64,000 nucleotides of DNA from Taxawa tesnikishii (nom. ined.) (GCA_030247885.1 JAPDRO010000012.1:558001-622000); one strand, 5' to 3'; positions 12,228-25,025 are shown, numbered from the stretch's first letter. Notes: generated from the letters alone by a model not told the origin. Made by a program: numbers and translations.

Positions 12228-12838
12228 TCAGGGCTTGGCATACTGCTGCGTCCATTCCCTTGCGGTCTGAATGGCAGCGTTCTGGTCCTCCTTCCACCTC
12301 TGCGCAACGTCGTTGGCCAACGGGTCGTCTGGGTTCGGTGCACCGAGAAGCGCCTGTATAGATAACAGGATGGTCCTGATCTGTAGTGCGGGCGACCAGT
12401 TGCCTTAGGAATAGTTAGCCGTGTCCTCACATGATCCCCAAACGACCTACTCTTCAGCACATCAAGACAGATTCTGCCAAGCCTGTCAATATTCGGGTGG
12501 TAGATTTTGGTAAGGAACCGGATCTTGGGTGGGGTCATGGGGTAATCATCAGGCAGAAAGAGTTCAAGCTTGAAGATGCCGCCTGTCAACTCAGTCAGCG
12601 AAGATCTCAGACGAGCCATAGCTGAGAAGTACCGTACCTTCGTAGGGTGATTGAGAAGGCCCATGGATCTGAACGTCGAAATAGCGCAAGTTGTCCTCGT
12701 GTGGTACTGCGTTGATGCCCGGCACCCTACCATAGCTCTTGTTAGGCCTCGATCTGTTGTCCTTGCACCTTTCTATGCAACGTACGGCTCAGCCATCAGA
12801 CGTTCTGTCTCTTTGATGATTCTCTTTGGGAGCGCCAT
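12228..12838 (-). CDS. UBC13: Ubiquitin-conjugating enzyme E2 N (Ubc13)
   Basis: This E2 pairs with an Mms2/Uev partner to build K63-linked ubiquitin chains for postreplication DNA repair and signalling. Exons 12838-12786, 12726-12638, 12582-12451 and 12403-12228 are joined by introns of 59, 55 and 47 bp. They give 149 residues, the normal length, with an intact frame. Visible marks are [15 protein letters not shown] at the start, [15 protein letters not shown], the [16 protein letters not shown] block with the catalytic cysteine in RICLD, then [20 protein letters not shown] and [10 protein letters not shown]. It is transcribed divergently from WDR59. Confidence 0.96.
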
Positions 12839-13424
12839 CTTTGAACCTGCGTGGGTTGCTTGAGCTCCCCTGTGTAGTAGTGTATTTCTCGGTGCTGTTG
12901 CACGGTTTACCGCAGTGCTGAATGCCTTATCGCGAGTCGCGGCGTATGCGGGTGAACAAACACGAGCGGTTGCTGACTGGTCAAGCCGGAAGGGACTCCT
13001 GTTGTGCTTGAGAATAATCGAGCGACGTGGAATATGCAGATGTATCGTGAAGTGTTCGAGTGTTTGTTGGAACTTGGATCGTGATGAACGATGTCACGTC
13101 CACACACTGCCCCGCCAATCCGGGCCCGCACTGATGAACATCTGCGGCTGATCCCGTTCGGATCCCTGCCAGCCACGTTTGCTCCTGGTTTCACACTTTA
13201 TCGTCGCGTGTCACGCGTAACGTATCTCGGTCTTGCCTGCACTTCGCTCTATTCTACTTCGCTTTCGAAGTATAAGAGATCTCTAGCTGCCAGACCGAAC
13301 ATGTGCTCCATTGCTTGGCTGAGTCAGTCATGAGCATCATATCATCCACTAGACGTCCAGATCTTTGGCATTGTCTTGATCCCGGCTGACAGCTGCTGGC
13401 ATCTACTGATCAACCTTCTTCGCC
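12839..13424. other. Divergent promoter region, UBC13 and WDR59
   Basis: 586 bp lie between two divergent ATGs. No coding frame or repeat is supported, and I could not pick out a specific regulatory motif. Confidence 0.45.
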
Positions 13425-16400
13425 ATGGCTATTCAGAACTCTAAGCCGGCTTCCATATATGATAGCCCGACTTTCAACCAAGACATCCATATTCATGTTG
13501 GTGAAGCAGTCGGTTCTGCTTCGATTGCACCTAGTGGACGCGATGTAGTCCTGGCCTCGTAAGACATTTGTTGCACGAGGAAGATGCGTCGATGCTAATG
13601 AAGTATAGCCAGCAAGGCTTGCACATCGTTGACCTGGATGCACCATTTTCTCCCCTAGACATCTGCGCCACCAGACCCCTTGGACCCCTGCAGATGTTCA
13701 GTGGTCACCGTTCGGTTCCCGGTACTACTGGATCGCCAGTACTTCCAACCAGCGAGCTTTGGTCTGGAACCTTGAGCTACCAAGCTCCCAAGCACCCATT
13801 CAGCATGTTCTGCACGCCCACTCGCGGGCAATCACCGACATCAATTTCTCGGCGCATCATCCAGACATCCTAGCAACGTGTGCTGTTGATAGCTTCGTCC
13901 ATTGTTGGGATCTGCGAGCGTCACGTAGACCGGCTGTAAGCTTTTGTGACTGGTTCGCGGGTGCCACTCAGGTCAAGTGGAATAGGCAAGATTCTCATAT
14001 CGTCGCATCGTCTCACGATCGGTTCTTGCGCATCTGGGATGATCGCAATGGCGCGCTGCCTCTCAAGACGATTGACGCTCATGCGACCAAGATCTATGGA
14101 ATTGACTGGAACCGTACGCATGCTACCAAGGTTATTACCTGTTCTTTGGATAAAACGATCAAACTCTGGGATTATGCTGCATCTGAGACTGAACCTGAGA
14201 GGATCATCCATACGCCGTTTCCTGTCTGGCGAGCCCGTCACACACCATTCGGATGGGGTGTTCTTGCAATGCCTCAGCGCGGCGACCATCATGTACACAT
14301 GTATGACAGCCGAACTCCGGAACATGACGATGACAAAGCAAATCAACCAGGTTATTCCTTCGAAGGTCATTCTGATCATGTCAAAGAATTCCTGTGGAGA
14401 GCTCGTGGTGGGATGGACAACAACATTGACGAGAGATTTCCAGCTCGTGACGTGGGGTGCGGACCAAGAACTGGTACTCCATCGGATGCAAGACAAACAG
14501 TACCGGACCGTTGGATGGCACAAAGGTATGCATCTCGATGAGAATTGGGAACTGACCCGAAGAGGTGCTCCCTACAAAACCTACAGAGACGAAATGGTGA
14601 TCCACGACGTTGATGGCTTTGACGCTCTATCCGCTGGCTTTAACGGCATCCATCGCAGTAGCACAAGCCCTGGTATGAGCAAGGTACCTATTCCTGTTGC
14701 CAGAGGTTGGACAGATGGAGGTTCAATGATGACCTACTCTGGCCTGCAGACGAGGAACGTTTATTCAAATGACCGAGAGACGAATCTTATTGCTTGGATG
14801 AAGGGTATCAAGATAGGCAAGCGCGGATCGGCAATGCCTGAGAAGGAAAGGCCCCGCTCGTCTACGTTCGGAGACTCGTCGATTTCCGGGACTTTGAACG
14901 AACCGGAGAAGCTGAGCGATGAGATCATCCACGTTGCGGATACCTACAAGAAAGTCAAACTCGAAGAGGCCGACATTTCCGCCAGGCGGATCAAGGTGTC
15001 GCTCAACGGTCCTTGGGGCTACGATAGCAAGCCTGCATACATACAACTTCGCGCCGACTTCCCTTCCGATTACCCTGAGAAATCTGTCCCTAATTTAGAC
15101 ATCGAGAGGACGTCTTCCATACCGGAAGCCACCCTTGACAAGCTCAATCACGAGATGGCCGTTATCGCCGGACATTTCGTGTCTCGTGGCCATGGCTGTC
15201 TTGAAGCTGTCCTGTCATATCTACTAGGAGAACGCAGCTTGGAAGAAAGTACGGGACTGCTAATACAAGCCGACGATGAAGAAGGAGTGGGTGGTGTCAC
15301 CGAAGAAGATGAGAGCTCAAGTGACGAAGAAGACGTCTTAATGGGAGACTCTGCTGTCACTCAATCTGAAACATTGGATATGGGAGGCATCACCGGTACT
15401 GGAGTTGTTCTTGACAACACGAAAGTCCCTCTGCCCAAGCGATGCGGAGCGCTGTGGGCCCCCAATGGTCGGCTGGTATGCTTCTTTCCGCCTAAGGAGC
15501 CGCAGCCGTCGGTCCTTAGGGAGATCATCCTGGCAGAAAGCGGAAAATCCGGACGCACCCACATCTTCGAAGGGTTTGGTCGACTCAATGTCAAATCTCC
15601 GGAGCTAAAGGCAGAAGCGGCAAGTCTGAACGGCGCAGAAGACGATGAGTCGGACGAATATGAGAGCACTTCTAGCTCATCGTCCGATTCCGATGGATTC
15701 CGTGTACTTGAGAACCGTTTCAATCCTCCGACCGCATGGCGTGGCGCATCTCTACGTTTCCAGAAGCTGCGGTCACAGTCAGTTGAGGGTTCACAGCGTA
15801 CCAGCACCAGCCTGAATCGCAGAGGTGCTGCTGCTTCAAAGGACAAGACGATTGTCTCGCTTTACGATCTTGATTATCTCATCTCCGCTCATCGTTCGCT
15901 TGCAGAAGGTTACGCGGTTTTTGGTTGGGGACCTGACGTCTGTTCGCACAATGCAGCAGTTGCGTCTGAACACGGTTTTGAGGATTTGGCCGACATGTGG
16001 CAGTTTGCCAAGCTCATCCTTTGCAATGATGTACCGCTGGAGATCATCACTCTTGGCCTAGACTCTCGCAAAGAGGACGTCAATGTCTTGGCCAAACGTG
16101 CGCTTGTTAGTATCAAACGCAAGGACAGCGGGCTGGATCTCTCATTTGACGAACCCGAAGCTGTCTCCAAGCCACAACTCACCGCTCGGGTCAAGTGGGG
16201 CAACCATCCTTTGGCATCCGCCTGGCTTATCAGATCGCTGTAAGTGACCTGACCAACAGCAGCTTCCACCGTGCTAAGCCAATCCAGTTTCCAGCATTGT
16301 GAGCAGCGTGGTGATGTGCAAATGCTTGCTATGCTTTCCTGCGTATTCGCGGAGCCGCCGGCCAAAACCGACAAATCGCTCCCAAGAGACCTCAGCCCCG

Positions 16401-17780
16401 CGCACAAGGTATGTATCGCCTACCTGATCAACTGGGAGCAGGTTAACCTGTTTCTTCAGATCCAGTCCATGGCCCTTCCTAGTTACACCCCGAATATGCA
16501 CCATCGGAGGAAGTTGCAATAGGCTCTCGCCAACCGATGATATCTGTCTCGGCGTCTCCCAAGATCTCCTCTACTCCAGCCACGGCATATGGGTCTGCCG
16601 ATTCAAGTGAAGGCGCGAGAGGATCCAAGACTCCCACGAGCGAACCGACAACGCCGTTCTCGACCGGGAGTACACCCCCATGGGTTTCCCTCGCGGTAGC
16701 ACAAGCACGGCGCAAAGCTATTCCAACTCTCCGGACGCGCAACGCGTGTCTGTACCAAACTCGGTAAACTCTCTTGGTATTTTGGCTCGCCCATTCCAAC
16801 TCGCCGCTTCTCCGCCGCAAAGACCAAAACTCAGCGGCGAAGACGCCTCAACTCCTTCCGCCAGCGGCGTCACCTGGGGCCCCAGCACTGTGTTCGGTAG
16901 CAACGCAACCCTGCGGAAAACTTACCAAGCACACAGTCCGTACGATGTTGACTCCGACACAGAAGAGGATGAGCCCGCAGTTCCCTCACCAGGCGTCAAA
17001 ATCACTTTGAAAAACCAGCATTTGTTCGACGACGAAGCCTACCCTACCGTTCCGCTTCTTGACCCGAAGGACAGTGCCAAGTTTGTTTGCTACCGCGATT
17101 CGTACGCCCACCTGCTGGATGCCTGGGGCTTGACGATTCAGAAGAACGAGATTCTTAAACTCAATGGCTTCACGTCGCTGGTAGCGGATGTGTCCATCGA
17201 CGCCAGCGCACAGACAACGTTTCCATTGACCAAGGGAGATCCTGCCAACGTCGAGGCGTCCAACACGCAAGGGCTCGAGATAGTGCGTTTCTGCGGCCGT
17301 TGTGGAAAATCCGGCACCGTCAATACACGCGCAGGCGGTCGATGCGCCAACTGCGGTGGGCGCTCGCCAACATTGTCCTGCTCCATCTGCTACGAGTCAA
17401 TTTTCGGGCTCTACAAAGCTTGCCTGAATTGCGGACACATTGCACATCTCTCGTGTCTCCAATTGCTCTTGGAGTCCTCCTTCGACGATGACCAGCTGAA
17501 ATGCGAAGCAGGTTGCGGATGCGAGTGTGACCACCAAGCCGCCGTAACTATTGATGAGATCCTGGGTGTTGAAGAGGAGAAACAGCCATCAGCTGCGATG
17601 CCAAACCAGGAACCGTCGTGGGAATACCTGCACCATCGCTTGAACAGTGGCATTCATCGGCGTGGTAGTGTTGGCGAGGGTAGACGCCCGTCCGGGTTCG
17701 CGGATAGGATTAGACAGGATCCGAGGAGGACGAGCAATGCGGCGATCATGCGGACGAGGACAAAATCGTATGAGCATTGA
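13425..17780 (+). CDS. MTC5: WD-repeat/RWD/RING protein WDR59-type (Mtc5/Sea3)
   Basis: This is the SEACAT/GATOR2 subunit that feeds amino-acid status to TORC1 at the vacuole. Order: N-terminal WD40 propeller (ATCAVDSFVHCWDLR, ASSHDRFLRIWDDR, TCSLDKTIKLWDY), a middle RWD-like segment (IKVSLNGPWGYDSKPAYIQL), a long Ser/acidic linker, and a C-terminal RING-type zinc region (FCGRCGKSG, CANCGG, CSICYESIFG, CLNCGHIAHLSC, CEAGCGCECD). Exons are 13425-13558, 13609-16239, 16288-16408 and 16460-17780. Four breaks fit missing bases: C run 13652-13655, two bases in the GA repeat 14431-14436, C run 16488-16491 and C run 16675-16679. Restored length is 1403 residues. The assignment rests on the WD40-RWD-RING order; WDR24 (Sea2) has a similar plan and is the main alternative. 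Confidence 0.85.
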
Positions 17781-18617
17781 GGTTGGGCGGGTGCATATTG
17801 CTGGTGTACGCTGTGCGGTGGCTTGGCATATTTAGATGTGAATGGGCAGTGAGGCGGAGCACACGGGCAAATGATGCAGATTAAGCTGCAAACAAAGGTG
17901 TTTGTTTTCGTTAGGTTTCTACACCCTAAGTTGGAATCTGTCGGTTGAACTGCAAGTGCTACTGATAGATTGTCCCGAATTTCCCAGAGCGACGTGATGC
18001 AAAGACACTGTGGCCGGAAGCATACCGTGGAGGCTGCCAAATGTCGGGATCGATCGGTTCTCCTTCCGACTTCCGGATAGTGGATTATCGGACTCGTCGC
18101 TCCAGTGGATGTCTCGTTGACCTGAGTTCTTCCTGATCTGGATAGCGAAAGGACGAATAACTCAGGCGGTGCCAAGCCCGTTTCAGGCATGTCGGCAGAA
18201 TGCGAGACGATCTGGGGGCGGAACTGTGTCCGTGCCTTCTTCCTATAGCAATAGGGACTCGAGAGTGCCTACCCCTTCGGACACCTATCCGCATAGCTTC
18301 TATCTCTCTCTCTATCTCTCTCTCTATATCTCCCTCTCTCTATCTCTCTCTCCATCTCTCCTTCAGGAGCTGTGTTCGCTTCCCGATCACGTCGGTAAGT
18401 TGACACTTGACCTTGATCGCGTGTGGAGCCATCGGAAGCTCAGATGCTCATTCCTGACAGCTCCCCACGCCCCGAAACTTGCTTTTCGCTTCGAACGACC
18501 CTGCATGCAGCTTTCGTCATTGCGTGCGCGCGGAGAACAATCACAATACTACTACCTTTCCGCACAATCGCAAACATTTGAACAGACACCGTCTTACTCC
18601 CCTGCAAAGCAGCCACC
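17781..18617. other. Intergenic with CT-rich tract
   Basis: No gene is supported. A pyrimidine microsatellite lies at 18301-18362, about 260 bp before the next ATG; such tracts are common upstream of fungal start sites. Confidence 0.5.
18301..18362. repeat. CT-rich microsatellite
   Basis: About 60 bp made of tctctctat and tctctc units on the plus strand, in the upstream region of the gene at 18618. Confidence 0.85.
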
Positions 18618-19500
18618 ATGCGGTTCGACGCCGTCCTCCTCGCACTCCCTGCGCTTGCCGCAGCCGACCAAGCCCCTTTGCTTGACCAGGTCAAGGGCTG
18701 GTTCAACAGAGCCACCGCAGCAGCTTCCTCCTACGTCCCCTCCGGCTCTCCTAGCATCCCAAACCCCGTCAACGCCGGAGCCGCAGGACTTTCCTCACTC
18801 ACAGTGGACCGCCTCACTCTCGAGAACCACAAGACACTTCTGCAGCCAGCCGCTGCAACCGCCAGCCCGGGCATCGAGGAATGGCTGATCTTCATCACGG
18901 GTGGTAACAAGACATGCTTCGGAATGTGCAATCACGCAGAGACAGAATGGAACAAGTCCGTGCCGCTCATGGAAACCTCGCGCAGCGCACCACACCTTGC
19001 ACTCCTGAACTGCGAGACCGACCCTGTCCTGTGCAACGCATGGGCTCTGGGACCGCCTTCACTGGTGCACATGCTCCTTCCGCAGCCTCTCCCAGACCAG
19101 TCCACTCCCGCGACGACAGTCCGCTCTATCCCACTCAACCGTACGGCTGTCACAGCGCGAGAAATTGCTGCAGTTCACAACGATGAGAAGTACAAGGAGG
19201 TTGAACCCTACGAGGGCTTCTGGCACCCATTCGACGGACCACTTGCCAAATCCGGTCTCTCCATTCCGGTCGGATACTTCATCTGGGGCTTCTCGGCTAT
19301 TCCTAGTTGGTTGTTCATGGTTGGCATTTCCTTCCTGAGTAGGACTATCATGTGAGTAGTAGCAAGACTAGAAGAGATGATGGACTTTATGCTGACGGTC
19401 TATCAGGAGCCGCAGAATGCCCGCGGCTCGTCCACCGTCAGGAGGCGTAGGTGCAGGTGCAGGTGCAGGTGCAGGTGCCGCCCCAGCTGCAAGGCAATAA
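18618..19500 (+). CDS. Secretory-pathway membrane protein with thioredoxin-like lumenal part
   Basis: I do not recognise a named family. Exons 18618-19351 and 19407-19500 (55-bp intron) give 275 residues with an intact frame. A cleavable signal peptide is plausible (MRFDAVLLALPALAAADQ). The lumenal part contains EEWLIFITGGNKTCFGMC followed by LALLNCETDPVLC and ALGPPSLVHML, a layout like a thioredoxin fold with a C-x3-C site in place of C-x2-C. A single membrane helix follows near residues 220-243 (SIPVGYFIWGF...LFMVGISFL), then a short tail rich in Arg, Pro and an Ala-Gly repeat. The likely location is the ER membrane. A role in redox or protein folding is inference only. Confidence 0.8.
19450..19480 (+). 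repeat. In-frame gtgcag hexamer repeat
   Basis: Four to five tandem gtgcag units encode the alternating Gly-Ala tail of the membrane protein above. Confidence 0.8.
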
Positions 19501-20136
19501 ATGGCGATCGGGGATTGATCGCACCCTTTAACTCGGCGTGCTGAAGGCCATCTGTTTACAGGAACGGCAGGGCTTGAAAACGGAGGATGGAAAGAACGGC
19601 TTCTCTCATATCAGTGTTCCATCTACTACATCAGCGATACCTCAGACACTAATATACGCTACGTCAAGTAAGGTCGAAATTCAAAAACTTGGTCATCGAT
19701 GCGTTTGTTCTGATCATCTGTCAATTCCTTTCTGATATTGCCTGCCCGAACAACGATGAGCGACAACCGTTCAGAAGCTGTGTCCCTTCAAGCAGAGCCC
19801 CGCAGCACGTGGGATTGCAAGAAAATGTACCGGGAAACAGTCCCTTCTAGTGTGATGATCTAGCACGTGTAACAAGAGGTCATCAAACTGCCTTGCTGAA
19901 GCGCAGCCAACAATCCGGAACACCGTGGAAGTGATAGCATGCCAAGCACGCATCCACACACCATCATGCGGATTCATGGCTGAGCATGCAAGGATCTCAG
20001 GCCCCGCTAAACTGTAGCCGCCTGCCAAGTTGTCTCAACAACCCAGCTTATGATGCGATTGTCCCCTCTCTGGCCATCCATCGCGTATCCATCGCGGACG
20101 CCCGAGTCTAGAGCCTAGATACGAGGCATACATATA
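19501..20136. other. Intergenic, nothing recognised
   Basis: 636 bp with no coding frame, repeat or RNA gene that I can support. Confidence 0.5.
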
Positions 20137-21027
20137 ATGGCCGAAGATTTCGCCGTAAGTCCCTCATTGTTGTCGCGATCACTTCGAACTTGACTGTCTA
20201 ACCAGTATTCCGCAGGAACTTGGCATTGAAGGAGTGAACAAGATCGTCGATAAGTGGTTCGAGCACGGTTACGACGCGGTCCACCGTCGGCGTCACAAAA
20301 TGGCTTCCGGATACCGGGACACTCGGCCACCCGCAGACGGGTACGACAGCGACTACTCGGACTACGATGAGCGCGATGGCAGTTGGAGACGTGGACGGGC
20401 GCGCGCGACCGCTACGATACAAACTATGCGACCGAGTACAATGCGCGACCGCAAAACTACCAGGAGGTGCGCATCCCACTTAGTCCGAATCCATGTCCGA
20501 TGCGGGATGGTTCGCTAACAGCGCAACAGCGGCGAGGAGGCTCCAACTACAACGACCGCCTGCCACCGCCTTCATCCCGTCAGCAAGCTGCGCCGTACAT
20601 CGCAGCAGGCAGTTCTGGCGGTCAACTCGCACCGTATCGCGAAGAGCGATACTCGAGGTCAGCGAACCACGACCGGTCCAGGAGTCGCAGGCGACGGTCC
20701 CGGTCGTCGTCGCGATCACGCTCTCGCTCTCGCTCTCGCAACGGTGATTTTGGGGACTTGCGCAGCGCATTTGACACCGGCAAGGGAGGCATCGGCGCTG
20801 GAATCGCAGGCGCACTGGTAGGTGGTCTGGTTGGCCGTGAATTGGGCAACGACAGGAGGCATAACACACGGGACGCTGTCATCGGAGCCCTTGTCGGTGG
20901 CCTGGGAGCGAACTTGCTGGAGAACAGGTATAAGGTGTACAAAGAGGACAAGAGGGAAGAGGTGAGGAGGGAAGAGAAGGCTTGGGAGAACAAGTGGGAT
21001 AACGGTAGGAGGCCAAGGAGTAGGTAG
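20137..21027 (+). CDS. Glycine-zipper, RS-rich protein
   Basis: Exons 20137-20154, 20216-20466 and 20530-21027 (introns of 61 and 63 bp) give 255 residues once one base is restored in the G run at 20397-20399. The N-terminus carries a short helix ELGIEGVNKIVDKWFE and a Tyr/Asp-rich segment. A 22-residue Arg/Ser run lies mid-protein. Two glycine-zipper stretches follow, GAGIAGALVGGLVGRELG and DAVIGALVGGLGANLLEN, which may form a membrane-inserting or oligomerising hairpin. The C-tail is highly charged. Proteins with this plan are common in filamentous fungi but their function is unknown. The first exon codes only six residues, so the start depends on that intron being real. Confidence 0.75.
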
Positions 21028-21321
21028 GAGGAGAGAGGTGGCAGAGTGACGACCTTTGAACGTCGCATATGAGTTTGGGCTGTTGTTCACGGCGTGGAGT
21101 CCACGTTGTTTGGATGCGACAGGGCAATGATTGTAATGATACCACCGCTTGTTCCCTTCTCTACCTTCTCGAGTACCAAGAGTTGAATGGGCTTCCGAGG
21201 CTTCCGATTCATGACTAAGCTCCGCAAATCTCAATCTGGGGAAACTCCAAAGCTTCGGTCGCTCTTTCGTCTCAGAAATTATTCACGATGAGAGCAACAA
21301 CACCATCCTCGCCGTGCAACC

Positions 21322-22500
21322 ATGGCCTCGAACTCGATCAAGCTGTTGACCGGCAACAGCCATCCGCAGCTTGCAGAACTGGTGGCTAAGCGGTATGATT
21401 GTTGCCTGCGCACTTGAGAATAGCGCTGTTAATCACTTGCAGGCTCGGGATAGAGCTGGCCAAGATTCTGGTTCTGCAATACTCGAACCAGGAGTCCTCC
21501 ATCTCGATAGGAGAATCGGTCAGAGACGAAGACGGTACTGTGTTGCTCGAGTCTGGACGCTGGAGCATGCTCTGACGATGCGCAGTCTTCATCCTCCAGT
21601 CCACCGCGCCGGGCGACATCAACGATGGAGTCATGGAGCTCCTGATCATGATTAACGCCTGCAAAACCGCTTCCGCGCGCCGTATCACCGCAGTCTTGCC
21701 CAATTTCCCCTACGCGCGACAAGACAAGAAAGACAAGTCGAGAGCTCCGATCACGGCCAAGCTCATGGCGAACATGCTGCAGACCGCCGGCTGCAATCAC
21801 ATCATAACCATGGACCTGCACGCAAGCCAGATACAGGGCTTCTTCAACGTCCCAGTCGACAATCTCTACGCTGAGCCTAGTACGCTGAGGTGGATACGGG
21901 AGAACCTTCCAGTCAAGGATTGCGTTATTGTCAGTCCGGATGCAGGAGGAGCGAAGAGGTAGGAACGACAACTCCGTCTCAGTCGCACAAGCGTGGTGCT
22001 GATGTGGTGCAGAGCGACATCCATCGCGGACGGACTCGATCTCCAGTTCGCGCTTATCCACAAGGAGCGCGCTCGTCCGAATGAGGTGTCTCGCATGGTT
22101 CTTGTCGGAGACGTCAAAGACAAGATCTGCATTATCGTCGACGACATGGCGGACACTTGCGGCACTCTGGTCAAGGCTGCAGACGTGCTCATGAACAATG
22201 GCGCCAAGGAGGCTATCGCTCTTGTCACGCACGGCATATTGAGCGGTAACGCCATGGACGCCTTGAACAACGGTCGCTTGAAGAAACTCGTGGTCACCAA
22301 CACTGTCCCACACGAGGAGAAGAAAGCTCTGTGCCCCAAAATCGAGACGATCGATATCAGCCCGACGGTAAGTTCTTCCCCAATAGCCGCAGCATTAACT
22401 GGGCGACCCTGACTTCGATTGGCAGCTCGCGGAAGCAATCCGTCGTACTCACAACGGAGAGAGTGTCTCTTTCCTGTTCAAGCACGCGCCGCTGGATTAA
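21322..22500 (+). CDS. PRS: Ribose-phosphate pyrophosphokinase (PRPP synthetase)
   Basis: The enzyme transfers pyrophosphate from ATP to ribose 5-phosphate. The product, PRPP, feeds purine, pyrimidine, NAD, His and Trp synthesis. Five exons (21322-21392, 21443-21534, 21586-21958, 22013-22367, 22426-22500) give 321 residues with an intact frame, the normal size for the catalytic Prs2/3/4 type. Seen directly: [17 protein letters not shown] at the start, [18 protein letters not shown] (ATP/Mg site), [22 protein letters not shown], and the PRPP-binding loop [11 protein letters not shown]. There is no long insertion of the Prs1/Prs5 kind. Which yeast paralogue it matches cannot be settled by eye. 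Confidence 0.96.
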
Positions 22501-23425
22501 CGAAATAACACATGTACTCATGATCATATGGATACCTATGGCGTTTTGAGGGAAACGGATACCATCGCAACCAGGCACAAGTCCATTTCTAGTATAGATC
22601 TTGAGAATGCTTAACCACGATCACACAGTCCTTCTTTCCTTCTCTCTCCCGACCCTTGACAATTCATTTCCTTCGCTTGCCGTTGTGTAAAGACTCCGAA
22701 AAAGAGAAGAAAGGCGTTTGGGGCCACGAGGATTCGAACAACAGCCAGCGAGGGCAATACCGCACGCAGTACGTGGGAAATTTCCTTTTCTCATTGGACA
22801 CGTGATCGTAGTGGAACAGGTTGATGGAGCAATGTGCAGCATTTTCTCTTCTCCCGAGTTCCATCTCGTTTCTCGTTTCACATCTTGGCCCTTCGAGCGA
22901 AGTCTTTGAGTCTTTCCATCCTCTGGACCGATCGTGACTTGTTACTCCTTCAGTGCCCTCATAGGCAAATCTCTTTTGCAGTATCCGCGCACCGTATCCC
23001 CGCCGCTTGCTCACCCGATGGACCGAGATTTTGCGTAGGTTGATGTGAAGCCCATGGCAGAACGTTCAGTGATGTTCGGCTAGGCGATGCGCTCAAACAT
23101 GTGTATAAAAGGGAATTGGCAGGGGTGCATTGCGCAGGTTCTTGACCAGAAGGTTCTGGGAACATCACATGCATGCGTTGGAAGCGTAGTGAAGTTGTCT
23201 CGACACAGTGACATGTTGTATAGGTACCGGTGAAGCTCAAGCACAGTAAACATGACTTGAAGTACTCCATGTGAGCAAAGAGAGACGAGATACGGAAGGA
23301 ATGATGAACTTTAACGTAACGGAATAAGGTTCGTCTATATCGTAGTCTACGTAGCTGGCATCGTACAATAGCTCCAAAAGCATGGGCTTATTGTTTCTCG
23401 AGTTTGCTACTGCATCATTCTGCGT
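22501..23425. other. Intergenic, holds a tRNA-like fragment
   Basis: 925 bp between convergent genes. No coding frame is supported. On the minus strand at about 22713-22735 there is gttcgaatcc followed by tcgtggcccc, resembling the T-loop and 3' acceptor end of a tRNA. The matching 5' half and a paired T stem are missing. Confidence 0.45.
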
Positions 23426-24592
23426 CTACGCGTAATGCGCAGGCTCGTGGGTCTTTCCGTGGCGACTTCCGTATCCACCCCGTGTGCCGTTGGCAAAGCC
23501 AGATGCCAAAGGCTGCAACTTGGCCCTAACGCTGGATTGGTCCTGACCAAGCGGGGCATCGTAATCGACAGTGAAGACGGACATGGAGCTGTAGCAGCCA
23601 GCATTGAGCACGGTGGTCTCTCCGGGCAGAGCGCAGTTGCCGTTGATGCAGCGGTTGCCGCCTGGGGGAACAATGTTGGCGTAGGTGAAGAGGCCGGACG
23701 TAGCGTTGAAGACGGCACGGTCGTAGTCTGCGCCGCCAGTAAGGCGCGTCTGGACGAAGGGTGGGTTGACGCAAGTGTCGTTAGTCAGAGACGTGATGTA
23801 TGGCGTGTTGACACTGAGTCCGTAGCCAAGCGGTAGGATGCGCTGACCTGCACGCGTGCTATTGACAAGAGAGTTGATGACGTCGACGGCGAGCTGAGCC
23901 TGGATGGTCGCTGGATCAGGGTATCCAGAGGCGGTGGTCTGGTTGATCCAGGTGTAGCTGCGTTGCTCGCTGTTACCGCCGGAGAAAGCGATGGCTGGGT
24001 AGCCTCGTCCGACACTTGTATAGGTATATCCTGCAGTTCCGGACAAAGTGTAGAGGAAAGGACCCAGATTAGTACCAAAGTTTGGTCCGGCTACGACGAG
24101 ATCGATGCTGCGATTGTTGTAGTAGGTTGGAATCACATAGTCAATACCAACAGTTGCAACGGCAGCAGGAGTTCCTACACAGAGTCAGCGTATGCTTCGT
24201 TTGGACGAGGTGCTGTTCGGCTCACCGTTGTAGTACCAGACATCAGGATCATGAGGATCTCTGCCAATGCTTGGGGCTCCGGCAGGAACAAGACCAAACT
24301 CGGAATTCACTTGCAAGGTGTTCCTGTTGGTGAAGACGGCCCTGCCACCTTGACCGGATTCATTGTCCGCCGGGGCGACAAGGACGACATTGTGACCCTC
24401 AGCAGTAAGTAAACGCTTGGTCTCACGAGTCTGAGCACTCCCAAAACCATCATCGTTGCCTATGGCTTGTCAGCGAGGATTCCTGACGGATGGCGCATAG
24501 CTGGAGTGCTTACCCAACAAGATGTTGATGGATTGGACAGATTGAGACAAGAACAGGGCCGCAACGGCGGCATTTGCGACAGAGAGACGCAT
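23426..24592 (-). CDS. Secreted SurE-type phosphatase/5'-nucleotidase
   Basis: SurE proteins remove phosphate from nucleoside monophosphates and other small esters with a divalent metal. Exons 24592-24514, 24459-24226 and 24174-23426 (introns of 54 and 51 bp) give 353 residues with an intact frame. A signal peptide is clear (MRLSVANAAVAALFLSQSVQS), so the enzyme is probably extracellular or periplasmic. The metal site GNDDGFGS lies directly after the signal peptide. Further family marks are APADNESGQGGRAVF, DLVVAGPNFGTNLG and PAIAFSGG. Several Asn-x-Ser/Thr sites and paired cysteines (DTCVNPP, NRCINGNC) suit a secreted protein. It ends in a Gly/His-rich tail. Confidence 0.93.
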
Positions 24593-25025
24593 GTTTGACC
24601 GAGAAAAGATGTATGGATCGAGTCTGATGTACAAACAAGGGCTTGTTGCACGGAACGCGATGTTTCTTACACGTGGACTGTAGGTTTATATATGCCATAT
24701 TGCAAGACCCACCTAGAGCATGCAGGCTCCCCTCGACTCGTACGCGACCGAGCTGGTGTGGTGAAAGCGATGCAGGTACGTCAGGCACGGCATGAGGTTC
24801 TGTATGCTGCACCAATTGATGTTGCAGCTGTGCTGCACGTTGTCGGAGCAGCCACTGCAAAAGAACATTTCCAGCCGCGCCTCGCTCTGCGGATCGGCGT
24901 CATGATGTAAGCTTGGCAGTTCTCTGCCGTACTCGATCGCAGAAGCGCCCTCACAACCAGAACAAATACGGGCGCAAGACGTAGGAATTCTTCCAAGATG
25001 CACGAGCACTCGATCCAACTTCGCC
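24593..25025. other. Intergenic, divergent promoter region
   Basis: 433 bp between the SurE gene and the small gene at 25026; nothing further recognised. Confidence 0.45.

Noticed and set aside
22690-22790. Intact tRNA gene on the minus strand
   Set aside because: The T-loop and acceptor-like end are present, but the T stem does not pair and no 5' half or anticodon arm can be folded.
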